39,211 nt of DNA, from positions 1 through 39,211 of the forward strand of contig JAJZAT010000028.1 of assembly GCA_021799275.1 (NCBI GenBank). Reading direction: 5' to 3'. Both the position numbers and the translations under genes were made by a program. Positions 33,208-39,211 of the stretch are shown here, piece after piece. The first letter of the stretch is position 1, and every line of letters starts with the position of its first letter. The DNA is from Bacillota bacterium (GTDB lineage Bacteria > Bacillota > Sulfobacillia > JAJZYS01 > JAJYTV01). Below the pieces are notes generated by a model. The model saw only the letters and a list, made by a program, of their open reading frames with translations. It did no database searches and was not told the origin of the DNA.

Positions 33208-33666
33208 TTCGCGCGCTTTGAAGGGGGCGGTGTAGGGTAGCAAAGGCCTGCTGTTGCCGGGTGGCCTCGACGCACGGTGGTCGATGAGGCGATTTGGACG
33301 GGGGCATAGGGCCCTTTTTGTGCGGAGCCCGGGCCGGACGCGACGGGCCGCGCGGCCGCGGCCCGCCTCCAGCCGGGCCTTGCGCCACCTGCCTGAGGCA
33401 TCTGGCAAGACATGGGACGGGCAAGGACTTCAACCAGATGAAGTAGAACTGCGTCACCGTCCCGGTGGGGACGGACAGCCGCCTTTGGCGGCGTGGGGTC
33501 GGCCCGGCAGCAGGACGCCCGGACGCAGACCGACACGGCGTGTCCGGGATAGAAAGCACAGAGGGGTGAAGACGGGGACGGCCCCGGCACAGGCGGTGTG
33601 TCGCAAGCGTGAAAGTGACGGAGTTCACAAACATCTCGGAGCACAGTCGTCAAGGAGGTCTACTGG
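33208..33666 (+). other. Leader region of SBP2 with consecutive small hairpins
   Basis: No gene is supported in this 459-base stretch. It contains CTTCA/TGAAG (33428-33443), CCGTCCC/GGGACGG (33457-33474) and GCCGCC/GGCGGC (33478-33492) in close succession, then AAGGAGG about nine bases before ATG 33667. The hairpins could form a 5' leader element. They match no riboswitch I recognise. Confidence 0.4.
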
Positions 33667-35421
33667 ATGAACATGCACCGATGGGCCGCTCTCGGCGGGC
33701 TCATTGGCTCCGCGGCCATCCTGCTCGCTGCCTGTGGCGGCAGCACCACCTCCTCCAAAACGGAGGCGCCTCTGCAGAAGTCGAACACCATCGTCACCGC
33801 TCTCCCGCTGCAGGTCGGCATCACCGACTACGCGCCGATCGCGAACGCGTCGGCGTACACCATCTACAACAGCGCGGTCGAATACATGATGTGGGCACCC
33901 GTCGTGATGGTGTCGAGCTCCGACACCATCGACTGGTCGGACTCCCTGGCGGCGAAGATCTCGACGAGCCACGAGGACCAGGTCTACACCGTGACGCTCA
34001 AGAACTGGAAGTGGTCGAACGGCAAGTCGATCACGGCCGATGACGTCGCGTGGACGACGAACGTGCTGCTCGCCTCATGCACGATGAAGAGCCCGCCTTA
34101 CAGCTACGGCGGCTGCGGCTTTGGCGGCCTGCCGCCCAACTCGGACCACGCGGTGCTGCAGAGCGCGGTGGCCAAGGGACCGCACACCGTCGTCTTCACC
34201 CTCGACAAGCCGGCGAACCCGGTCTGGTTCGAGCTGAACGGGCTCGGCCAGATCCAGCCCATGCCGCGCGCCATCTGGGACAAGGGAAGCTACAGCGACA
34301 CCCTCACCCTGCTGTCGCAGATCTACAACAAGCCGACATCCCCCGAGTACAAGGCGGTGTCGGGACCCTACAAGTTCAGGTCGGCAATCCAGAACGAGTC
34401 CTACACCTTTGTCCCGAACCCGTCCTATGGCGGGCACAAGGCGACCCTGACCTGGGTCAACCAGTACGAGGCGTCGGACTCCGCGGAGTTCGCGGCGCTC
34501 AAGAAGAACGTGATCAACGCAGGCTATATCACGCCGAGCATGTTCGGTTCCGCGAGCCAGCTCAAGGGTCAGTACACCCAGTGGCTGTCGCAGGGCTTCT
34601 GTTGGCAGGGCGCGATGCTCAATTCCGCGCCCAATTCGCTCGACGTCGGCGGCGCGTTCCAGGATCAGAAGGTGCGCGAAGCCCTGCAGTACGGCATCGA
34701 CGAGAAGGCTCTCGGCCAGGTGCTCTACGGTAACTTGAGCGGCAAGAGCCTCTCGGTGCCCGTGTACTCGGCCGTGCCGTCGGGATTCGCTTCCTTGACG
34801 GAGGCGGTGTTCGGTGTCAGCGAGATCCCTGAGCAGTTCCCGTTCAACCCCCAGAAGGGCAAGCAGGTGCTGCAGCAGGACGGCTGGAGTCTCAACGCCC
34901 AGGGCGTCATGGAGAAGAACGGCGTGCAGCTGAAGTTCCCGGTCTTCTTCGACTCCGGCGCGACCGAGACGGCCAATGCCGCGGTCATCCTGCAGCAGGA
35001 CTGGGCCAAGATGGGCGTCAAGATCACACCGCAGCCGGTGGCGTTCGATACGCTGGTGGCGATGTCGGACGCGCAGGGCGCCGCGACGAAGTGGGCCATG
35101 AACTGGTATGGCGGCTGGTGCTACGAGCCCAACTTCTACCCGACGGGCGGCGGCATGTGGGCGTACTACAGCGCCCAGGACGACTACAACTACAAGCCGT
35201 TCTTCAAGGCCGTGGCCGACTCGTACCTGCCGGGCACGCCTGCCGAGGCCCAGCAGCGCATGTACGCCTACGCCATGGCGACGGCCACCGATCTGCCGAT
35301 GCTCTGGATGCCGACCGGCTACTCCGTCAACGAATCCGCACCGTACATCCACGGGCTGCAGAAGTACTACAATCCCGTCCAGGCCTTCACCCAGATGAAT
35401 TGGGTGACGATCTCCCACTGA
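33667..35421 (+). CDS. Family 5 substrate-binding lipoprotein (copy 2, no adjacent permease)
   Basis: The 584-residue protein is a full paralogue of copies 1 and 3, with lipobox LLLAAC, the shared core VEYMMWAPVVMVS, the loop YSYGGCGFGGLP, QGFCWQG, GGWCYEPNFYPTGGGMWAYY, and the end NWVTISH. It is more diverged than the other two are from each other. Examples are QQDGWSLNAQGVMEKNG and FFDSGATETANAA in place of the copy 1/3 forms, and AMLNSAPNSLDV where the others have ELNSA. It has its own leader, ribosome site and downstream hairpin. It is not followed by permease genes, so it probably shares a translocator with a flanking copy and may bind a different ligand. Confidence 0.94.
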   Translation: MNMHRWAALGGLIGSAAILLAACGGSTTSSKTEAPLQKSNTIVTALPLQVGITDYAPIANASAYTIYNSAVEYMMWAPVVMVSSSDTIDWSDSLAAKISTSHEDQVYTVTLKNWKWSNGKSITADDVAWTTNVLLASCTMKSPPYSYGGCGFGGLPPNSDHAVLQSAVAKGPHTVVFTLDKPANPVWFELNGLGQIQPMPRAIWDKGSYSDTLTLLSQIYNKPTSPEYKAVSGPYKFRSAIQNESYTFVPNPSYGGHKATLTWVNQYEASDSAEFAALKKNVINAGYITPSMFGSASQLKGQYTQWLSQGFCWQGAMLNSAPNSLDVGGAFQDQKVREALQYGIDEKALGQVLYGNLSGKSLSVPVYSAVPSGFASLTEAVFGVSEIPEQFPFNPQKGKQVLQQDGWSLNAQGVMEKNGVQLKFPVFFDSGATETANAAVILQQDWAKMGVKITPQPVAFDTLVAMSDAQGAATKWAMNWYGGWCYEPNFYPTGGGMWAYYSAQDDYNYKPFFKAVADSYLPGTPAEAQQRMYAYAMATATDLPMLWMPTGYSVNESAPYIHGLQKYYNPVQAFTQMNWVTISH

Positions 35422-35453
35422 AGCGCGACGGAAAGTTCTGTGGGCCTCTCGCG

Positions 35454-35479
35454 GCGAGCCGGCGATACCGCCGGCTCGC
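35454..35479 (+). terminator. Hairpin after SBP2
   Basis: An 11-bp perfect stem, GCGAGCCGGCG with CGCCGGCTCGC, around the loop ATAC, 33 bases after the stop. There is no T tract. The position matches the hairpins after SBP1 and SBP3. Confidence 0.6.
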
Positions 35480-36034
35480 TCCGTTGGCCCGCTTGCGGTC
35501 GACACGTTTCGCGTTGTCCTGGGTCGGCCGTAGGAATGCTGGCTCGGCTGCCAGGGCGCCAAGAGCCTCCACGCAGATCCTTTTGCTACGAACATGCTGG
35601 TGCATGAAAGGCGAAGGTGGGGGCAATGGCCCGTTAAAAAGCGGTCTGAGGCGCTATGTGCCAGGTGGCATCGATGCCGCGAACCCGGATGGGAAGCGCT
35701 TTTCGCGCGATATGCGAGACGGCAGGACGTGACTTGGGCGGCAAGATCAACCTGAAGGACTCGAACGGACCGTCGCGAATCGTGACGATCGTCCCTTTTG
35801 GGACAGGCAGGCCTTATGCCCGTGATCGTTGCATCGAGTCGCCCCGGCATGCGAGCTCGCCGAAACGTCGGCGAAGCAGAGCGGGGTAGGGAGACCGGGA
35901 TCAGCAAGGGGAGGCAAGCGACGGCTGGACCGCCGGGTGCGATCGGGGTGCGACAGTGCGGGTAGCCGAGGCGGGTTTCGTTCCTTCGTTCACATGGCTT
36001 CTGTCTCAGCCAACCCAAGGGAGGTCACCAGTAG
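35480..36034 (+). other. Intergenic and leader region of SBP3
   Basis: About 555 bases without a supported gene. Palindromes GACGATCGTC (35784-35793) and GTCCC/GGGAC (35791-35804) overlap and could be an operator or small hairpin. AAGGGAGG lies about ten bases before ATG 36035. No clear promoter pair or known RNA element is seen. Confidence 0.4.
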
Positions 36035-37789
36035 ATGAAGATGCGCCGATGGGCCGCCCTTAGCGGTCTGATCGGGTCCGCGGCGATCCTGCTCGCGGCG
36101 TGCGGCGGATCGACCGGCACGTCCACAACCCAGGCGCCGCTGCAGAAGGAGAACACGATCGTCACGGCCCTGCCGCTGCAGACCGCGATCACCGACTACG
36201 CGCCGATCGCGAACGCGTCGGCGTACACGATCTACAACAGCGGCGTCGAGTACATGATGTGGGCGCCGGTCGTGATGGTGTCGGGCTCCGACACGATCGA
36301 CTGGGCCGACTCACTCGCGTCCAAGATCACGACGAACGCGAACGACACCCAGTACACGGTGACGCTCAAGAACTGGAACTGGTCGAACGGCCAGGCGATC
36401 ACCGCCCAGGACGTAGCCTGGACCACGAACGTGCTGCTCGCGGCCTGCACCATGAAGAGCCCGCCGTACACCTACGGCGGCTGCGGCTTCGGCGGCCTGC
36501 CGCAAAGCTCGGCGCACGCCGTCCTGACGGGCGCGACCGCGCAGGGCAAGCACACGGTCGTCTTCACGCTGAACAAGTCCGTGAACCCCGTGTACTTCGA
36601 GCTGAACGGCCTTGGCCAGATCCAGCCGATGCCGCAGAAGATCTGGGACCAGGGCAGCTACGCGGCCACGCTCAAGCTCCTCTCGCAGATCTACAACAAG
36701 CCGAACTCGTCCGAGTACAAGGTCGTGTCGGGCCCGTACAAGTTCCAGTCCATGATCAACGACGAGTCCTACACCTTCGTGCCGAACCCGAAGTACGGCG
36801 GCCACAAGGCCACCGCGACCTGGGTGGAGCAGTACGAGGCTTCGGACTCGGCGGAGTTCGCCGCCCTGAAGAAGAACCAGATCAACGCCGGCTACCTGAC
36901 CGCCAGCATGTACGGCTCCGCGAGCCAGCTCAAGGGCCAGTACAAGAAGTCCCTGAGCCAGGGCTTCTGCTGGTACGGCGTCGAGCTCAACTCGGCCAAG
37001 AACTCGCTCAATGTCGGCCCGGCCTTCCAGGACCAGAAGGTCCGCGCCGCGCTCGAGTACGGCATCGACCAGAACGCCATCGGCAAGGTGCTCGACGGCA
37101 CCCTGGACGGTCAGAACATGTGGATTCCGAACTACTCGGCCATTCCTGACGGGTTCTCTTCGCTGACCAAGGCGGTGTTCGGCGTAGCGTCGATCCCGAA
37201 CGCCTACCCGTTCGACCCGACCAAGGGCAAGCAGGTCCTCGAGCAGGACGGCTGGAGCCTCAACTCGGCGGGCGTCATGCAGAAGAACGGCGTCCAGCTG
37301 AAGTTCCCGGTGTTCTACGACTCGGGTTCGACCGAGACGGCCAACGCCGCGGTCATCCTGCAGCAGGACTGGGCCAAGATGGGCGTCCAGATCACGCCGC
37401 AGCCAGTCGCGTTCGACACGCTCGTCGGCATGTCCGACGCGCAGGGCGCCGCGAGCAAGTGGGCCATGAACTGGACCGGCGGCTGGTGCTACGAGCCGAA
37501 CTTCTACCCGACCGGTGGCGGCATGTGGGGCTACTACGACAGCCAGGACGACTACAACTACACGCCGTTCAACCAGGCCGTCGCGAACGCGTACCTGCCG
37601 GGCACCCCGGCGCAGGCGCAGCAGCGGATGTACCAGTACGCTGTCGCAACCGCGAAGGACCTGCCGTTCCTGTGGCAGCCGGGCGGCTACGCGGTGAACG
37701 AGATCGCACCGTACGTCCACGGCCTCAACAAGTACTACAACCCCGTGCAGGCCTTCACCCTGATGAACTGGGTGACGATCTCCCACTAA
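36035..37789 (+). CDS. Family 5 substrate-binding lipoprotein (copy 3)
   Basis: The 584-residue lipoprotein is very close to copy 1 in both protein and DNA, with long identical stretches. Differences include QTAITDYAPIA (copy 1 QVGITDYAPIA), LNGQ/LDGQ-type changes near LDGTLDGQNMW, and QEDGWS-type Asp for Ala at EQDGWSLNSAGV. Lipobox, tether, the four conserved mature cysteines and the ending NWVTISH are retained. A distinct leader, ribosome site AAGGGAGG, and a palindromic hairpin precede and follow it. It heads the second SBP-permease cassette. Confidence 0.95.
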   Translation: MKMRRWAALSGLIGSAAILLAACGGSTGTSTTQAPLQKENTIVTALPLQTAITDYAPIANASAYTIYNSGVEYMMWAPVVMVSGSDTIDWADSLASKITTNANDTQYTVTLKNWNWSNGQAITAQDVAWTTNVLLAACTMKSPPYTYGGCGFGGLPQSSAHAVLTGATAQGKHTVVFTLNKSVNPVYFELNGLGQIQPMPQKIWDQGSYAATLKLLSQIYNKPNSSEYKVVSGPYKFQSMINDESYTFVPNPKYGGHKATATWVEQYEASDSAEFAALKKNQINAGYLTASMYGSASQLKGQYKKSLSQGFCWYGVELNSAKNSLNVGPAFQDQKVRAALEYGIDQNAIGKVLDGTLDGQNMWIPNYSAIPDGFSSLTKAVFGVASIPNAYPFDPTKGKQVLEQDGWSLNSAGVMQKNGVQLKFPVFYDSGSTETANAAVILQQDWAKMGVQITPQPVAFDTLVGMSDAQGAASKWAMNWTGGWCYEPNFYPTGGGMWGYYDSQDDYNYTPFNQAVANAYLPGTPAQAQQRMYQYAVATAKDLPFLWQPGGYAVNEIAPYVHGLNKYYNPVQAFTLMNWVTISH

Positions 37790-37833
37790 GGCCGCAGCAC
37801 GCGAGACCCGGATCTGCCGTTCCCGGGGAGAAG

Positions 37834-37864
37834 TGGCGGGGCCTAGGCCCCGCCAGTCTTCTTC
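37834..37864 (+). terminator. Palindromic hairpin after SBP3
   Basis: TGGCGGGGCC (37834-37843) and GGCCCCGCCA (37846-37855) form a near-continuous palindrome followed by GTCTTCTTC. The following bases are moderately T-rich. The permease gene lies beyond it. Confidence 0.6.
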
Positions 37865-38011
37865 GGACGCACAAGTGCTAAACGACGTGTCGCAATGGGC
37901 CTAAAGACGCTTGCCTTTTTACGCATTGGAGGCATAAACTCCTCGAGGTGCGTCGAAGCCGGCGGGCGATCGGAGGGCTCGTCGGCCGCACGGCAGCGGG
38001 GAGGGAATCAT

Positions 38012-38920
38012 TTGTCCGCTCTGCCCAAGGTTGAGCCTGACACGCAAGGGAACCTTGCACGCGAGCAGTCGGGGATGTCGCGCGAGTGGAAGGCGTTCTG
38101 GCGCAACCCGCTTGCGGTCGCCGGCGTGGCGATCCTGGTGTTCCTGGTCCTCTTTTCCTGGGTAGGGCCGCTCATCTATCACGTGAGTGCCTACACCACG
38201 AGTCTTTCGGACATTGTGCAGGCGCCAAGCCAGGCGCACGTCCTCGGCACCGACGCCCTCGGCCGCGACAATCTCGCGCGGCTGATGCTCGGTGGCCAGT
38301 GGTCGCTGATCGTCGGCTTCGCTTCTGCGGTGTTCGGCGTGCTGATCGGGGTCGTCTACGGTCTCTTCTCGGCGCAGTTCGGCGGCTGGGCCGACACCGT
38401 CCTGATGCGCATCGTGGACATCACGCTGGCCATTCCGTCGATCTACATCCTGCTGCTCCTCGACGCCGTGCTGAAGCCGAACGTCTACGTAATGATCTTC
38501 ATCATCGCGATCACGTCCTGGCAGGGCATCGCGCGTATCGTGCGCAGCGAGGTGTTGAGCCTCAAGTCGCGCGAGTTCGTCGAGGCCGCGAGGGCCGCGG
38601 GTGCGAGCTGGCTGCGCATCATGTTCCGGCACTTCCTGCCGAACTCGATGGGCTCGATCATCGTGTACACGACGTTCGCGGTCGGTGGCGGCATCCTGAC
38701 CTTGGCGGGCCTCTCGTTCCTGGGCCTCGGGCTGCCGCCGCCGGCGCCGAACTGGGGCCAGGCGATCTCGGACGGCATCCAGTACGAGTTCCAGAACGCC
38801 TGGTGGCTGATCTACCCGCCCGGTCTCCTGATCGTGGCGGCAGAGCTCTGTGTGAACTTCCTGGGTGACGCCTTCAACGCGGCGTTCGACCCGAGACTTC
38901 AGGGAAGGGGCGGCGCCTGA
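38012..38920 (+). CDS. Peptide/nickel-type ABC importer permease, DppC-like (copy 2)
   Basis: The 302-residue protein is collinear with copy 1 and equal in length. It begins SALPKVEPDTQGNL after a TTG start, with GGGGAGGGAA upstream, matching the SALP start of copy 1. It carries WKAFWRNPLAVAG, VLGTDALGRDNLARLMLGG, the EAA loop EAARAAGASWLRIMFRHF and the same C-terminus FDPRLQGRGGA. DNA identity to copy 1 is much higher in the 3' half than at the 5' end. The stop overlaps the next ATG as in copy 1. An ATG at 38074 would remove the conserved N-terminus. Confidence 0.93.
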   Translation: MSALPKVEPDTQGNLAREQSGMSREWKAFWRNPLAVAGVAILVFLVLFSWVGPLIYHVSAYTTSLSDIVQAPSQAHVLGTDALGRDNLARLMLGGQWSLIVGFASAVFGVLIGVVYGLFSAQFGGWADTVLMRIVDITLAIPSIYILLLLDAVLKPNVYVMIFIIAITSWQGIARIVRSEVLSLKSREFVEAARAAGASWLRIMFRHFLPNSMGSIIVYTTFAVGGGILTLAGLSFLGLGLPPPAPNWGQAISDGIQYEFQNAWWLIYPPGLLIVAAELCVNFLGDAFNAAFDPRLQGRGGA

Positions 38921-39211
38921 TGCTGAACTACGTCATCCGGCGCTTGCTCGAAGCCATCCCGACGCTCCTCGGCATCACGATCATCACGTTCGTGCTGGCG
39001 CACCTGGTGCCGGGCAACCCGGCCCTCGTGATGCTCGGACCGCACGCCAACGCCCGCTCGATCGCGCTTCTCACACACCAGCTGGGTCTGGACAAGCCGC
39101 TTCCGGTACAGTACCTCGACTGGCTCTGGATGGTCCTGCACGGCAACCTCGGCGTGTCGTACTACCAGAACGTCCCGGTGCTGCAGCTGATCGAGACGGC
39201 GACGCCGCGCA
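38920..39211 (+). CDS. Peptide/nickel-type ABC importer permease, DppB-like (copy 2), cut by the window end
   Basis: Only the first 97 codons or so are inside the window. The N-terminal helix reads YVIRRLLEAIPTLLGIT, then LAHLVPGNPA, LGLDKPLPVQYLDWL and the segment up to LQLIETATPR, where the sequence stops with the frame open. The start overlaps the DppC-like stop, as in copy 1. From 38977 on, the DNA is identical to copy 1 apart from one base, while the first 54 bases after the ATG differ at ten positions. Confidence 0.93.
   Translation, partial: MLNYVIRRLLEAIPTLLGITIITFVLAHLVPGNPALVMLGPHANARSIALLTHQLGLDKPLPVQYLDWLWMVLHGNLGVSYYQNVPVLQLIETATPR
38977..39211 (+). repeat. Nearly identical duplicate of 32272-32506
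   Basis: Base-by-base comparison of these 235 bases with 32272-32506 shows a single difference (CTT/CTG, synonymous Leu). The match begins abruptly after codon 19 of the permease gene and is still running at the window edge. Confidence 0.95.

Noticed and set aside
33208-33666. A known riboswitch in the SBP2 leader
   Set aside because: I compared it by eye with the conserved cores of common riboswitches (for example c-di-GMP and TPP) and found no match.
1-39211. tRNA, rRNA, CRISPR array or complete insertion sequence
   Set aside because: No cloverleaf, rRNA-like stretch, regularly spaced direct repeats or transposase frame was seen on either strand.
38977-39211. Near-identical permease DNA as a mobile-element repeat
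   Set aside because: The repeat lies inside a coding gene, is collinear with its paralogue and has no inverted ends or target duplications; duplication with gene conversion explains it better.

Overview
This is a high-GC bacterial chromosome segment with strong AGGAGG-type ribosome sites, many GTG and TTG starts, several lipoprotein signals and short intercistronic overlaps. It has no rRNA, tRNA, CRISPR or intact mobile element. The style (purine-rich Shine-Dalgarno sites, lipoprotein substrate-binding proteins, ferredoxin-linked 2-oxoacid metabolism beside FAD-dependent 2-hydroxyacid oxidation) suggests a high-GC Gram-positive lineage of the Sulfobacillia/Limnochordia/Thermaerobacter kind, with Chloroflexota as an alternative. 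No marker gene in the window settles this.

Region 1 (1-8600) holds single genes on both strands. It opens with an array of small hairpins resembling IS200/IS605 ends. Then come a nitrilase-superfamily protein (-), a lipoprotein alpha/beta hydrolase (+), a YdcF/DUF218 protein (+), an M1-like zinc peptidase (-), an isochorismatase-family hydrolase (+), an acetamidase/formamidase (-), a two-part class II aldolase-like protein (+) and an MFS transporter (-). C-N bond hydrolases are over-represented: nitrilase-like, isochorismatase-like and formamidase here, plus an amidase at 23155-24546.

Region 2 (8800-21700) is a metabolic block read almost entirely on the plus strand. It contains a CoA-transferase and an atypical short-chain dehydrogenase (SDR), lipoate-protein ligase, and a minus-strand hotdog thioesterase. 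A tightly overlapping five-gene operon follows: a GltD/PreT-like flavoprotein and the gamma, delta, alpha and beta subunits of a 2-oxoacid:ferredoxin oxidoreductase. It ends at a strong terminator. Next are a fumarylacetoacetate-hydrolase-family enzyme, a GlcD-GlcE fusion and GlcF. A plausible joint scheme is 2-hydroxyacid to 2-oxoacid (GlcDE/GlcF), 2-oxoacid to acyl-CoA (oxidoreductase), then CoA exchange (CoA-transferase).

Region 3 (21800-28830) has a small secreted protein, an amidase with a polytopic membrane protein (-), a small membrane-anchored protein closed by a clear terminator, an ABC-2 exporter pair, a TMEM205/DUF4149-like membrane protein that appears to start at CTG, a TIGR01777 epimerase and a YceI protein.

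Region 4 (29384 to the right edge) is a peptide/nickel-type ABC importer locus made by duplication: SBP1-permeaseC1-permeaseB1, a lone SBP2, then SBP3-permeaseC2-permeaseB2 (cut by the window end). All three binding lipoproteins are 584 aa. Each is followed by a GC-rich hairpin, and each has about 500-600 bases of non-coding DNA or its own leader in front. The permease copies are a patchwork of diverged and nearly identical DNA, which indicates gene conversion. No ATPase genes for this importer lie in the window.
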